The notes beneath the pieces are model-generated. The model did no database searches and was not told where the DNA came from. It worked only from the letters and a program-made list of their open reading frames with translations. Positions 18,424-28,089 of a stretch of DNA of 64,000 nt are shown here, one piece after another. Numbering within the stretch: position 1 is the stretch's first letter; every line of letters starts with the position of its first letter. This DNA is from Neoalteromonas facilis (GTDB lineage Bacteria > Pseudomonadota > Gammaproteobacteria > Enterobacterales > Alteromonadaceae). Where the stretch lies: NCBI RefSeq assembly GCF_002807665.1, contig NZ_PEAY01000001.1:248001-312000 (forward strand), read 5' to 3'. Position numbers and translations under genes: made by a program.

Positions 18424-19449
18424 TTGGCACAGCTAACCATTGCGTTAGATATTATGGGGGGCGATCATGGCCCCCCAGTTATTCTTACCGCAGCAATCCG
18501 CGCCATCAAAACGCATACCGAATGTCACTTTATTCTTTGTGGTGACGAATCGCTTATTTCCACATCTTTATCATCCCTCGATCCATCAGAGCGTGAACGT
18601 GTGCAAATAGAGCACTGCGATCAGGTCGTGGGTATGGATGAAAAACCAACCCAAGCATTGCGTAATAAAAAGCAGTCGTCCATGCGCCGTGTACTCGAAT
18701 GTGTTGAAGATGGACGAGCTAGTGCCTGTGTTAGTGCGGGTAACACGGGGGCGCTAATGGCCATGGCGTTTTACGTGTTGAAAACATTGCCCGGCATCGA
18801 TCGTCCAGCATTGGTCACCGCAATGCCAACAGCCAGCCATCACCGCGTTTTTTTATTAGATCTGGGCGCAAACGTAAACTGTAATTCTGAAGCATTGTTC
18901 CAATATGGCGTGATGGGGACAGTACTTGCGCAACAGTGTGCAGGAATTGAATCGCCTAGAGTCGCTTTGCTTAACGTGGGTGAAGAAGACATAAAAGGTA
19001 ATGCACAGGTTAAATATGCTGATCAGCTATTTAAGGATGCAGCATCAATTAATTATATCGGCTACGTTGAAGGTGACGACATTTTCACCGACGTTGCTGA
19101 TGTCGTCGTAACGGATGGATTTACTGGTAACGTTGCATTAAAGAGCAGTGAAGGCCTTGCCAAATTAGTGGTAAATGAAGTTAAACGTCTATCAAAGCAA
19201 AATTGGTATACCCGATTGGTCGCCAAAATTGCCCTTCCTTTATTAAAATCTATTTATAATCGTGTGAACCCCGACCAGTATAACGGTGCGAGTCTGTTAG
19301 GATTGCGCGGCATTGTGGTTAAGAGCCACGGGAACGCCTCAGCGGATGCCTTTTACTATGCAATTACACAGGCTATTAATGAAGCGCGGATGCAAGTTCC
19401 TGAGAGAATAAAAAACAAAATAGAACAGGTATTGTTGGAGCATCATTAA
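18424..19449 (+). CDS. plsX: Phosphate acyltransferase PlsX
   Basis: Converts acyl-ACP and phosphate to acyl-phosphate, the acyl donor for glycerol-3-phosphate acylation at the inner membrane. The 341-residue length is typical. It begins with [13 protein letters not shown], the family signature; [10 protein letters not shown] and [12 protein letters not shown] follow. The start is TTG, supported by the match of the N-terminus to other PlsX proteins. The next gene, fabH, begins 2 bases after its stop. Confidence 0.96.
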   Translation: MAQLTIALDIMGGDHGPPVILTAAIRAIKTHTECHFILCGDESLISTSLSSLDPSERERVQIEHCDQVVGMDEKPTQALRNKKQSSMRRVLECVEDGRASACVSAGNTGALMAMAFYVLKTLPGIDRPALVTAMPTASHHRVFLLDLGANVNCNSEALFQYGVMGTVLAQQCAGIESPRVALLNVGEEDIKGNAQVKYADQLFKDAASINYIGYVEGDDIFTDVADVVVTDGFTGNVALKSSEGLAKLVVNEVKRLSKQNWYTRLVAKIALPLLKSIYNRVNPDQYNGASLLGLRGIVVKSHGNASADAFYYAITQAINEARMQVPERIKNKIEQVLLEHH

Positions 19450-19451
19450 GC

Positions 19452-20411
19452 ATGTATTCACGATTTATTGGTACGGGTAGTTATTATCCGCAAGAAGTCC
19501 GTAGTAATGCAGATCTAGAACTGATGGTAGATACATCAGATGAGTGGATTACAGACCGTACGGGTATTAAAGAGCGTCGTATTATCGGCGCAGAAGAAAC
19601 GGCTGCTACTATGGGGGCCGAGGCAAGCTTAAAAGCATTTGAAGCTGCAGACATAGATCCCAAAACCATCGATATGATTGTATGCGCAACCACTAGCGGG
19701 CGTTACGCGTTACCTTCTACTGCGTGCGAAATCCAGCGTATATTGGGCCTTGATGGGATTCCAGCGTTTGATGTGGCAGCTGCGTGTGCAGGTTATTGTT
19801 ACGCGCTAAGTGTCGCAGATCAGTATATTAAATCTGGGATGGCAAAACGTATATTGGTTATCGGTACTGATTGTTTAAGTCGACTGATTGACCCCGCTGA
19901 TCGCAGTATGGTGATTTTATTTGGCGATGCCGCTGGCGCGACTATTATTGAAGCCAGTGACGAACCTGGGATCCTTTCAACCCACATTAATGCCGCAGGT
20001 AGCTATGGTGACCTACTTTATGTGGGGAATCCGACCCGTGGTGACGAGGCTTCAGTGCATGAAAACTGGGGTGTGATGAAAGGCAATGAAGTCTTTAAAG
20101 TCGCGGTAACCAAGTTAAGCGAAGTGGTTGAGCAAACACTTGCTGCGAATAATATGCAAAAGTCAGATTTAGACTGGCTAGTACCGCATCAAGCTAATTT
20201 CCGTATTATTAAAGCAACAGCCAAGAAGTTGGATATGAGCCTCGATCAGGTCGTTATGACACTCGAGCAATATGGTAATACTTCAGCTGCGACCGTTCCA
20301 ACGGCTTTGGATACAGCGATCCGTGATGGGCGTATTCAACGCGGTCAAAATCTATTACTGGAAGCGTTTGGTGGTGGTTTTGCCTGGGCTTCTGCGTTAG
20401 TCAAATATTAA
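19452..20411 (+). CDS. fabH: Beta-ketoacyl-ACP synthase III
   Basis: Initiates fatty-acid synthesis by condensing acetyl-CoA with malonyl-ACP. At 319 residues it has the complete Cys-His-Asn triad: Cys 112 in [10 protein letters not shown], His in VPHQANFRI and Asn in [23 protein letters not shown] is the N-terminal signature. It sits between plsX and fabD with short spacers, in the same transcription unit. Confidence 0.97.
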   Translation: MYSRFIGTGSYYPQEVRSNADLELMVDTSDEWITDRTGIKERRIIGAEETAATMGAEASLKAFEAADIDPKTIDMIVCATTSGRYALPSTACEIQRILGLDGIPAFDVAAACAGYCYALSVADQYIKSGMAKRILVIGTDCLSRLIDPADRSMVILFGDAAGATIIEASDEPGILSTHINAAGSYGDLLYVGNPTRGDEASVHENWGVMKGNEVFKVAVTKLSEVVEQTLAANNMQKSDLDWLVPHQANFRIIKATAKKLDMSLDQVVMTLEQYGNTSAATVPTALDTAIRDGRIQRGQNLLLEAFGGGFAWASALVKY

Positions 20412-20425
20412 CAATAGGAAAAGCT

Positions 20426-21349
20426 ATGTCAGTGATTGCGTGCGTGTTTCCCGGTCAGGGCTCACAAAGCGTAGGAATGCTTGCCGCTATGGCAGGCGCT
20501 TATCCTCAAATTCAGCAAACATTCGATTTGGCATCTAGCCGTTTAGGCTATGACTTGTGGAATGTTGTACAACACGATCCTGAAAATCGTCTCAACCAAA
20601 CGGATGTCACACAACCTGCGTTATTAACAGCGAGTGTTGCATTGTGGCAAGTGGCGCACGAATACCTCGGTAAGATTGATTTCTTGGCAGGCCACAGTTT
20701 AGGTGAATACTCAGCGCTGGTATGTGCTGGTGCAATGTCGCTAGAAGATGCCGTTGCATTAGTAGAGGCGCGCGGGCAATTTATGCAGCAAGCTGTGCCT
20801 GCAGGTGAAGGCGCTATGTATGCGATTATTGGGCTAGATGACGCCAATATCATTGCTTGTTGTGAACGAGTGGCAAGTGAAACGGGTCAAGTTGTTGCGC
20901 CAGTCAATTACAATTCACCCGGGCAAGTGGTTATTGCCGGTACTGCAAATGCAGCAGAGTTAGCCGCTGCAGCCTGTAAAGAAGCGGGGGCTAAGCGCGC
21001 GTTACCGTTGGCTGTAAGCGTCCCATCGCATTGTGCACTGATGAAGCCTGCGGCAGAAAAATTAGCGGGTTTATTAGACACATTAAGTATTACTGCTCCA
21101 TCCATTCCGGTAGTGAATAATGTTGATGTTGCAATTGCTCAAGACCCTGCACAAATAAAAGATGCGCTGGTACGTCAATTGTATTGCCCAGTACGTTGGA
21201 CTGAATCGATTGAGTATCTAGCGTCTCAAAACGTGACAACAATATATGAAGTTGGGCCGGGTAAAGTATTAACTGGACTGATTAAGCGTATTGATAAGTC
21301 TATCGATGCGTCAGCTTTAAACGAACCTGAGCATTTTACTCAGGCCTAG
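20426..21349 (+). CDS. fabD: Malonyl-CoA:ACP transacylase
   Basis: Loads malonate onto acyl carrier protein. It has 307 residues, starting with FPGQGSQSVGM. The nucleophile Ser 91 is in GHSLGEYSAL, the substrate arginine lies in the VEARGQFMQ segment, and the second catalytic residue is the His in VPSHCALM. A clear AGGAAAA ribosome site precedes the start. fabG follows after 8 bases. Confidence 0.97.
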   Translation: MSVIACVFPGQGSQSVGMLAAMAGAYPQIQQTFDLASSRLGYDLWNVVQHDPENRLNQTDVTQPALLTASVALWQVAHEYLGKIDFLAGHSLGEYSALVCAGAMSLEDAVALVEARGQFMQQAVPAGEGAMYAIIGLDDANIIACCERVASETGQVVAPVNYNSPGQVVIAGTANAAELAAAACKEAGAKRALPLAVSVPSHCALMKPAAEKLAGLLDTLSITAPSIPVVNNVDVAIAQDPAQIKDALVRQLYCPVRWTESIEYLASQNVTTIYEVGPGKVLTGLIKRIDKSIDASALNEPEHFTQA

Positions 21350-21357
21350 GAATTAAG

Positions 21358-22086
21358 ATGGAAACTAAAAAAATTGCCTTAGTAACAGGTGCTAGTCGCG
21401 GGATCGGTAAAGCGATCGCTGAGGCGCTAGCGGCTGATCACTTTGTTATTGGAACTGCTACATCAGACGGTGGAGCTGCCGCTATTGCTGAGTATCTTGG
21501 CGAGAACGGCACTGGAATGTGCTTAAATGTAACCGACGCTGATTCTGTCACTACTGTAGTGGCTGCGATTACCGAGCAATATGGTGCGATTGACGTGTTG
21601 GTGAACAATGCGGGTATTACACGTGACAATTTGCTGATGCGTATGAAAGACAGTGAGTGGGATGACATTATTAACACCAACCTTAAGTCTATCTTTACCT
21701 TATCCAAAGCGGTTATGCGCGGCATGATGAAGAAACGCAATGGCCGTATAATCAGTATTGGCTCAGTGGTCGGCAGTGCAGGTAATGCAGGGCAGGCCAA
21801 CTACGCTGCAGCAAAAGCAGGCGTTATTGGTTTTTCTAAGTCGATGGCTCGTGAAGTAGCCAGCCGTGGCATAACGGTAAATGTAGTGGCACCTGGTTTT
21901 ATCGATACAGATATGACACAGTCATTAACAGACGATCAAAAAGCCGCTATTTTTGCGGATATTCCGGCCAGTCGTTTAGGACAACCTGCTGAAGTTGCAG
22001 CGGCGGTAGCCTTTCTAGCGAGTGATGCTGCAGCTTATATCACCGGTGAAACGCTGCATGTTAATGGTGGCATGTTCATGCAATAA
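21358..22086 (+). CDS. fabG: 3-oxoacyl-ACP reductase
   Basis: NADPH-dependent reductase of the fatty-acid elongation cycle, 242 residues, classical SDR. TGASRGIGKAIA is the cofactor site, followed by NNAGITRD, the catalytic Ser in SIGSVVGSAG and YAAAK. The C-terminus ITGETLHVNGGMFMQ is typical of FabG. A 9-bp hairpin follows immediately and separates it from acpP. Confidence 0.97.
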   Translation: METKKIALVTGASRGIGKAIAEALAADHFVIGTATSDGGAAAIAEYLGENGTGMCLNVTDADSVTTVVAAITEQYGAIDVLVNNAGITRDNLLMRMKDSEWDDIINTNLKSIFTLSKAVMRGMMKKRNGRIISIGSVVGSAGNAGQANYAAAKAGVIGFSKSMAREVASRGITVNVVAPGFIDTDMTQSLTDDQKAAIFADIPASRLGQPAEVAAAVAFLASDAAAYITGETLHVNGGMFMQ

Positions 22087-22087
22087 G

Positions 22088-22108
22088 CGGTGATTAAAGT
22101 AATCACCG
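22088..22108 (+). other. RNA hairpin between fabG and acpP (no T-tract)
   Basis: A 9-bp perfect stem, CGGTGATTA / TAATCACCG, closes a 3-base loop 2 bases after the fabG stop. There is no following T-run, so it is more likely an mRNA 3'-end stabiliser, processing site or partial attenuator than a full intrinsic terminator. Confidence 0.5.
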
Positions 22109-22110
22109 AC

Positions 22111-22138
22111 TTGATTGTTAACTATTTGTTGATACACT
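22111..22138 (+). promoter_or_regulatory. Candidate promoter for acpP
   Basis: TTGATT (22111-22116) and TACACT (22133-22138) with a 16-base spacer, right after the hairpin. It would give a leader of about 110 nt and allow acpP to be expressed far above the upstream fab genes, as is known for E. coli acpP. Confidence 0.45.
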
Positions 22139-22255
22139 TTCTTGGTTAGCTGGTTCGACCTCACCGATTTGAGCGATTGAAGCTTGCAAGGTGTCTTGAG
22201 GCTGAATAAACTAGCCGCAATTTTTATCTAGTGACGTTAAGGGAAATCTAGAATT

Positions 22256-22495
22256 ATGAGTAACATTGAAGAACGCGTTAAGAAAATCATTGTTGAGCAA
22301 CTTGGCGTAAAAGAAGAAGAAGTAAAATCAGAAGCCTCTTTTGTTGACGACCTTGGTGCTGATTCACTTGACACTGTTGAACTGGTTATGGCGTTGGAAG
22401 AAGAATTCGACACTGAAATTCCAGATGAAGAAGCAGAAAAGATCACCACTGTTCAGTCTGCGATTGATTACATCAACGCAAATAAAGACGCTTAA
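22256..22495 (+). CDS. acpP: Acyl carrier protein
   Basis: The central acyl carrier of fatty-acid synthesis, 79 residues, strongly acidic. The phosphopantetheine attachment serine is Ser 37 in [10 protein letters not shown]. Helix II continues with VMALEEEFD and the C-terminus YINANKDA is as expected. It has its own candidate promoter and a downstream hairpin, so its mRNA can be produced as a short abundant transcript. Confidence 0.99.
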   Translation: MSNIEERVKKIIVEQLGVKEEEVKSEASFVDDLGADSLDTVELVMALEEEFDTEIPDEEAEKITTVQSAIDYINANKDA

Positions 22496-22507
22496 GTCCT
22501 TATCTTC

Positions 22508-22537
22508 AAAACGGCTCTGCTCAGAGCCGTTTCTGTT
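22508..22537 (+). terminator. Hairpin (probable partial terminator) after acpP
   Basis: AAACGGCTCT pairs with AGAGCCGTTT around a 4-base loop and is followed by a broken T-run (TTCTGTTT). The imperfect T-tract suggests partial read-through into fabF. Confidence 0.7.
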
Positions 22538-22573
22538 TCAACCTATTCGTATCAAGATTATATCGGGGGCAAA

Positions 22574-23815
22574 GTGACCAAACGGCGCGTTGTTGTAACC
22601 GGTATGGGCATGCTTTCACCGCTTGGCAATACCGTAGATGATACTTGGAGTGCAGTCCTAGAAGGAAAGAGTGGGATCGGTCCCATCACGCACTTCGATC
22701 CTGAACAGCTTTCAACCCGTTTTGCGGGTGAAGTTAAAGATTTTGACCCAACTGAATATATTCCGGCCAAAGATGTCAAAAAAATGGACCGATTTATCCA
22801 GTTAGGTATCGCTGCTGCGAAACAAGCTATTCAAGATTCTGGCTTGGTTGTGGACGACTCAAATGCTAATCGCGTGGGTGTATCCATTGGTTCTGGTATT
22901 GGTGGTTTGAAACTTATTGAAGAGAACCACACAAAGCTAGAAAACAGTGGTCCTAAGCGCGTATCGCCGTTTTTCGTACCCTCGACGATCACCAACATGA
23001 TTTCAGGCTTCCTGTCGATAATGGAAGGATTAAAAGGGCCGAATTTGAATGTTGTTACCGCCTGTACAACGGGTGTACACAATATTGGTATTGCTGCGCG
23101 CACGATTGCATATCATGATGCAGATGTGATGGTTGCTGGCGGTGCTGAAGCCTCAATTACCCCTTTAGGTATGGCTGGGTTTGCTGCGGCAAGAGCGTTG
23201 AGTTCTCGTAACGACGATCCGCAAAAGGCAAGCCGTCCTTGGGATAAAGGCCGTGACGGGTTTGTCATGGGCGAGGGCGCTGGTGTTATTGTTCTTGAGT
23301 CGCTTGAGCACGCGCAGGCGCGAGGCGCCAAGATATACGGCGAACTTGTTGGCTTTGGTATGAGTGGCGACGCATACCACATGACGTCTCCACCGGAAAA
23401 CGGTGAAGGTGCAGCAATGTCGATGGACAATGCGATCAAAGATGCTGGCATTGATGCAAGTGTTATTGGCTATGTTAATGCTCACGGTACTTCCACGCCT
23501 GCCGGTGATATTGCCGAACTACGTGCGGTGAAAAGCGTGTTTGGTAATGACAGCAAAGTGATGGTTAGCTCTACTAAGTCAATGGTCGGCCATTTATTGG
23601 GCGCTGCCGGTTCTGTAGAAGCAATTTTCACGTTGCTGGCGCTACGCGATAAATTAGCTCCGCCGACAATTAACCTAGATGAGCCAGATGAAGAATGTGA
23701 TTTAGATTTGGTAGCGAACCATGCTAAACCGTTCGAACAGGCCTATGCATTATGTAATTCATTCGGCTTCGGTGGCACGAATGGTTCTCTGGTGTTTAAA
23801 CGATTAGATGATTAA
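22574..23815 (+). CDS. fabF: Beta-ketoacyl-ACP synthase II
   Basis: Elongating condensing enzyme of fatty-acid synthesis, 413 residues. The nucleophile is Cys 164 in [11 protein letters not shown]; the two active-site histidines are in [11 protein letters not shown] and [11 protein letters not shown]. The C-terminus [14 protein letters not shown] is characteristic. The start is GTG at 22574, preceded by a GGGG run. The position after acpP and before pabC is as in E. coli. Confidence 0.97.
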   Translation: MTKRRVVVTGMGMLSPLGNTVDDTWSAVLEGKSGIGPITHFDPEQLSTRFAGEVKDFDPTEYIPAKDVKKMDRFIQLGIAAAKQAIQDSGLVVDDSNANRVGVSIGSGIGGLKLIEENHTKLENSGPKRVSPFFVPSTITNMISGFLSIMEGLKGPNLNVVTACTTGVHNIGIAARTIAYHDADVMVAGGAEASITPLGMAGFAAARALSSRNDDPQKASRPWDKGRDGFVMGEGAGVIVLESLEHAQARGAKIYGELVGFGMSGDAYHMTSPPENGEGAAMSMDNAIKDAGIDASVIGYVNAHGTSTPAGDIAELRAVKSVFGNDSKVMVSSTKSMVGHLLGAAGSVEAIFTLLALRDKLAPPTINLDEPDEECDLDLVANHAKPFEQAYALCNSFGFGGTNGSLVFKRLDD

Positions 23816-23850
23816 ACTGGGTTCATCCCAATTAATATGATCGATCGACT

Positions 23851-24744
23851 TTGAGTGAATCAGACTTACCTTTCGGTTTTGCCGATAGAGCGTTAAATTA
23901 TGGCGATGGTTGTTTTACAACCATCGCTGTTATTGATGCTAAACCTGAATTACTTACCCAACATTTCCAACGTTTGGCACATGATGCTGATAAATTAAAC
24001 ATCAGTCTCAAAAACGTATCTGTCGTCGTACCGCAATATCAACACGATGTAAAAACAATACAAACAACGAATTGGAAAGAGTCGCTCGTAGCAATGATTA
24101 AACAAGTGCTTTCGGTGCATGCGACCAAAGACCTAGTGGTTAAGGCGTTAATATCGAGAGGACGCGGTGGCCGCGGTTATTCGCCTGTCGGCTGTGATTC
24201 AACATCAATCATGCTAACCGTTCATTCATTTCCCGCAGAATATAAGCAGATGTGCGCACGCGGGATAGATATTGCCGTCGCGCAGTTCAAGTTGGCAAGG
24301 CAGCCTTATTTAGCCGGTATAAAACACCTTAACCGACTAGAGCAGGTGTTGATAAAGCAAGAGTTAAGTCTTGAAAGTGACGTTGATGATTATCTCGTGT
24401 GTGACCAAGATGATTGTGTGATAGAAGCCTCTGCTGCAAATGTATTTTGGTTGGATGAGGATAATCGCTGGTGTACACCTGCGCTCTCTCATGCGGGGGT
24501 AAACGGCGTTTTTCGCCAATTTATGCTTGAATATTTTAGAGCTCAAGAAATTCCAGTGGAGGTAGATAACTTCACTGTAGAGCGTTTAAACAGCATAGAG
24601 AGTGCGTTTATATGCAATGCGTTAATGCAGATTATGCCAGTTAAATCACTTAGGATGGGTGATGGCAATAAACGTACATTGGATATAAAACCTATCATCA
24701 TGCTTGGCGAAAAAGTTAAAAAGGCGATTGAGCTGAATGCGTAA
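23851..24744 (+). CDS. pabC: Aminodeoxychorismate lyase
   Basis: PLP-dependent fold-type IV enzyme releasing p-aminobenzoate for folate synthesis, 297 residues. ADRALNYGDGCFTT is the N-terminal signature, the PLP lysine is in AGIKHLNRLEQV, and IEASAANVFW matches the family. TTG at 23851 is the only usable start, because a TAA lies in frame at 23833. This leaves the N-terminus a few residues short of E. coli PabC and with no obvious ribosome site. The stop overlaps mltG by 8 bases. Confidence 0.92.
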   Translation: MSESDLPFGFADRALNYGDGCFTTIAVIDAKPELLTQHFQRLAHDADKLNISLKNVSVVVPQYQHDVKTIQTTNWKESLVAMIKQVLSVHATKDLVVKALISRGRGGRGYSPVGCDSTSIMLTVHSFPAEYKQMCARGIDIAVAQFKLARQPYLAGIKHLNRLEQVLIKQELSLESDVDDYLVCDQDDCVIEASAANVFWLDEDNRWCTPALSHAGVNGVFRQFMLEYFRAQEIPVEVDNFTVERLNSIESAFICNALMQIMPVKSLRMGDGNKRTLDIKPIIMLGEKVKKAIELNA

Positions 24745-25738
24745 GATTTTCCCCATTGTCGCGATTTTGCTGGCGATAACCGTTTTTAGCGGTCTTTTTG
24801 TGTTGCACAAGTCTAATCAGGCAATGAACCAAGTTTCCCAGAATAGCGAAGCTGTTTTATTTACCTTGTCGCCGGGTACTAGTTTGTATCAGTTAATGGC
24901 GCAGTTTGATCAATTAGCGTTGTATAAGCAAAGTGATTGGTTAAAGCTAGCGCTAAAGTTACAGTCTAATGTTGCCACGATAAAGGCTGGCACATACGAA
25001 ATAAGCCCACAAACGCCTTTGCCTGAATTATTACAAAAAATTTATCAAGGTGAAGAAAAGCAATTTAGCATTACGTTGATAGAGGGGCTTACCTTTAAGC
25101 AATGGTTAGCACAAATCAATGAGCATCCCAATTTAATCGAACCCGTGTCTGAAGCTCAGGTGAAACAATGGATAGCAGACAATCAACTTACGGGCAATTC
25201 AGCCGAAGGTTGGTTGATGCCGGATACCTATGCGTTCACCCATGGCACCAGAGCTATCGAGATCCTACAACGTGCCCATGATGCCTTGCATGAGCGGTTA
25301 ACAGAGTTTTGGGATTCGCGATACCCAGGACTACCCTATGAAAATGCTTATGAGGCCTTGATAATGGCATCAATCATAGAAAAGGAAACGGGTGTAGCGC
25401 ATGAACGCTCGCATATTGCGGGGGTGTTTGTGAATCGGTTAAATCTCAATATGCGTTTACAAACGGATCCAACGGTTATATACGGGATAGGAGAAGCCTT
25501 CGATGGCAATATTACCCGTAAACACCTGCGAACCCCAACACCCTATAATACCTACGTTATTAAGGGACTTCCTCCAACTCCCATTGCCATGGCCAGTGAA
25601 GCTGCACTTGAGGCTGCATTTAATCCAATGATGACAGAGGACTTGTATTTCGTATCTAAAGGAGATGGAACGCATTTTTTCTCTGCAACACTCGAACAAC
25701 ACAATGAAGCTGTGCGACAATACCAACTAAAGAAGTAG
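24737..25738 (+). CDS. mltG: Endolytic murein transglycosylase MltG
   Basis: Cleaves nascent glycan strands and so sets peptidoglycan chain length. It has 333 residues, with an N-terminal membrane anchor (about residues 5-24), a LysM-like segment (FTLSPGTSLYQLMAQF), and the YceG/MltG catalytic domain. The catalytic glutamate is Glu 217 in ASIIEKETG, equivalent to Glu 218 of E. coli MltG. It overlaps pabC by 8 bases and precedes tmk, the conserved gammaproteobacterial order. Confidence 0.95.
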   Translation: MRKIFPIVAILLAITVFSGLFVLHKSNQAMNQVSQNSEAVLFTLSPGTSLYQLMAQFDQLALYKQSDWLKLALKLQSNVATIKAGTYEISPQTPLPELLQKIYQGEEKQFSITLIEGLTFKQWLAQINEHPNLIEPVSEAQVKQWIADNQLTGNSAEGWLMPDTYAFTHGTRAIEILQRAHDALHERLTEFWDSRYPGLPYENAYEALIMASIIEKETGVAHERSHIAGVFVNRLNLNMRLQTDPTVIYGIGEAFDGNITRKHLRTPTPYNTYVIKGLPPTPIAMASEAALEAAFNPMMTEDLYFVSKGDGTHFFSATLEQHNEAVRQYQLKK

Positions 25739-25765
25739 AAACCCGTCGCATTTAAAGGGGCAGCA

Positions 25766-26389
25766 TTGAAATCAGGTAAATTTATTGTTGTTGAAGGTCT
25801 TGAAGGAGCAGGGAAAAGCTCAGTTATAGCAACCATAGTCGAGTTCCTAAAACAACACGGACACAGCGTTACACAAACGCGTGAACCCGGTGGAACGCCG
25901 ATGGCCGAGGCATTACGTGATTGTGTTAAGCAGCAATGGCAGGAAGCCGTCACAATTGAAACTGAATTGATGCTCATGTACGCGGCGCGCTCACAGCTTA
26001 TCGCTAATGTGATTACTCCTGCTTTAGACTCGGGCGATTGGGTGGTTGGCGACCGACATGATATGTCTTCGTTAGCCTATCAAGGCGGCGGTAGAGGGAT
26101 TGACCGTAAATTATTAGATGTGATCCGTGACGTAACGTTAAAAGGGTTTACTCCCGATCTGACGTTATATTTAGATGTTGATCCTAAAGTAGGATTAGAA
26201 CGCGCGCGCGGGCGTGGAGAATTAGATCGCATTGAACTTGAGGGGCTCGATTTCTTTGAGCGAGTGCGAACAGCTTATCAACAAGAAGCCTTAAACAATG
26301 AACGTGTAGTCACGATAAATGCTATGCAATCTATGTCAGATGTTCACGAACAAGTTACGCAATCATTGCAGCAGTATTTTTCATCATGA
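25766..26389 (+). CDS. tmk: Thymidylate kinase
   Basis: Phosphorylates dTMP to dTDP, 207 residues. The P-loop is GLEGAGKSS. The dTMP-binding region is REPGGTPMAE, followed by GDRHDMSSLAYQGGGRG and an arginine-rich LID (RARGRGELDR), the E. coli-type arrangement. The TTG start at 25766 is supported by an AAAGGGG site 5 bases upstream. The stop overlaps holB by 4 bases (ATGA). Confidence 0.96.
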   Translation: MKSGKFIVVEGLEGAGKSSVIATIVEFLKQHGHSVTQTREPGGTPMAEALRDCVKQQWQEAVTIETELMLMYAARSQLIANVITPALDSGDWVVGDRHDMSSLAYQGGGRGIDRKLLDVIRDVTLKGFTPDLTLYLDVDPKVGLERARGRGELDRIELEGLDFFERVRTAYQQEALNNERVVTINAMQSMSDVHEQVTQSLQQYFSS

Positions 26390-27294
26390 ATTTGCCATGG
26401 TTTAAAGCGATTTTGCATCAACATGCCTTAAGGGCAGAAGAGAAACGTCTTCACCATGGGTTGTTGCTAAGTGGTGCTAAGGATATCGGTAAACACCAAT
26501 ATGCCAAAGCGCTTGGACGTAGTTTACTGTGTAAGTCGTTAGTTAATGGTGAGGCGTGTGGTGAATGCCAATCATGTCAATTATTTGAAGCGGGCAGTCA
26601 TCCTGACTATTACTGGCTGGAAACAGATAAATCTCAAATCGGTGTTGATCTTATTCGCAGCGCTATTCAGTCGCTGAGTCAAACGGCACAGTTAAACCAT
26701 AATAAAGTTTTAATTATTGCAGATGCAGACTTGCTTAGTGAGTCAGCTGCGAACGCCTTGTTGAAAACGTTGGAGGAACCGACACAATCGACCTATTTGT
26801 TGTTGGTTACTGATCAGCCAAATCGTTTACTACCTACGATCTTATCGAGATGTGAGAAATGTTTGCTGCCGACTCCTGCGGTAGAGGACAGTATCGAATG
26901 GTTGACACATACTTTGAATGGCGAGAGTTCTGAGCATGCATTAACGCCAGCGTTGCTCAAAGGATACGGTAATGCGCCGTTTGCGGTGCTTCGCAGTTTG
27001 CGCGACAAAGATTCGAAAGCCTTCGATGATTTTAATGTGCTGGTTGAATCATTGTGCAGCGGTAGAGTCGACGCATTGTCGGCAGCAGAGGAGTGGCACT
27101 CAACTTATCAGCAAGTTATTGCATGGGCGCAGCGATATCTACAAGATAAGATTAAGCGCGACGGTTTAACCCTCGATCAGGCTCGCTGGGACGTACTGAA
27201 TCAGCTCAATACGCTGTCTGAAACAGCGCGCCATGCAGGGGTTAACAAGGTTCTACTGCTAGTGCAAACCTTTACACTTTTACAGGAATTTTAG
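26386..27294 (+). CDS. holB: DNA polymerase III delta-prime subunit
   Basis: Clamp-loader subunit, 302 residues. The degenerate nucleotide site GAKDIGKHQYA lacks a functional Walker lysine context, as expected for delta-prime. The zinc module CGECQSCQLFEAGSHPD and the Sensor-type ILSRCEKCLLP follow. It is translationally coupled to tmk. tatD follows after 6 bases; no PilZ-domain gene intervenes, unlike the order I recall from Vibrio and Pseudomonas relatives. Confidence 0.94.
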   Translation: MNLPWFKAILHQHALRAEEKRLHHGLLLSGAKDIGKHQYAKALGRSLLCKSLVNGEACGECQSCQLFEAGSHPDYYWLETDKSQIGVDLIRSAIQSLSQTAQLNHNKVLIIADADLLSESAANALLKTLEEPTQSTYLLLVTDQPNRLLPTILSRCEKCLLPTPAVEDSIEWLTHTLNGESSEHALTPALLKGYGNAPFAVLRSLRDKDSKAFDDFNVLVESLCSGRVDALSAAEEWHSTYQQVIAWAQRYLQDKIKRDGLTLDQARWDVLNQLNTLSETARHAGVNKVLLLVQTFTLLQEF

Positions 27295-27300
27295 TTCTAC

Positions 27301-28083
27301 ATGTTTATTGATTCACATTGCCATCTAGACAGGCTGGGACAATCGAAAGATGAGTTAGGGCAAACCTTAGCGTTTGCGAGACAACGTGGTGTGGAACATT
27401 TTTTATGTGTCGCAGTTTCCGTTAAAGACTTTGAGCCAATGTTGCAGGCAATTGATGGCTTTGACAACGTCTCTGCTTCATGTGGTGTGCATCCTTTACA
27501 TCAAGACGATCGTTGTGAGCGGGACATATTGTTAGAGGCTTGTTCACATCCACGTGTAGTCGCGGTTGGTGAGACGGGGCTTGATTATTATTACAGTGAA
27601 GATACACGTGACGTGCAGATGGCGTCATTTATTGACCATATCCATGTCGCAAATGCCGTTAAAAAGCCGCTGATCATCCACACCCGTGATGCACGCCAAG
27701 ATACTCTCGATACGTTGCGTCAACACCTAGCAGAAGGCACTAGAGGTGTTTTGCACTGTTTTACCGAATCTTTAGACATGGCATTGGCGGCAATCGACTT
27801 AGGTTTCTATATTTCGTTTTCAGGCATTGTAACGTTCAATAGTGCAAAAGAACTGCGTGAGGTGGCTAAACAAATACCGTTAGAACGCATGCTTATAGAA
27901 ACTGACTCTCCTTGGTTAGCACCTGTTCCTCATAGAGGGAAACAGAATCAGCCGGGCTACGTAGTTGAGGTGGCAGAATGCATTGCGAAGCTGCGTGGGG
28001 TTTCCGTAGATACAATTGCCAAAGCTACTTCAGATAATTTTTTCACACTGTTTGATCGCATCGAACGGCACTCAATGGCTTAA
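27301..28083 (+). CDS. TatD-family metal-dependent hydrolase, YcfH type
   Basis: TatD-family DNase/metallohydrolase, 260 residues, TIM barrel. Metal ligands are visible in FIDSHCHLD, VGETGLDYY, LIIHTRDA, LHCFTE and IETDSPWL. Position directly after holB corresponds to E. coli ycfH rather than tatD itself. The in vivo role of YcfH is not established. Confidence 0.93.
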   Translation: MFIDSHCHLDRLGQSKDELGQTLAFARQRGVEHFLCVAVSVKDFEPMLQAIDGFDNVSASCGVHPLHQDDRCERDILLEACSHPRVVAVGETGLDYYYSEDTRDVQMASFIDHIHVANAVKKPLIIHTRDARQDTLDTLRQHLAEGTRGVLHCFTESLDMALAAIDLGFYISFSGIVTFNSAKELREVAKQIPLERMLIETDSPWLAPVPHRGKQNQPGYVVEVAECIAKLRGVSVDTIAKATSDNFFTLFDRIERHSMA

Positions 28084-28089
28084 CCATAA

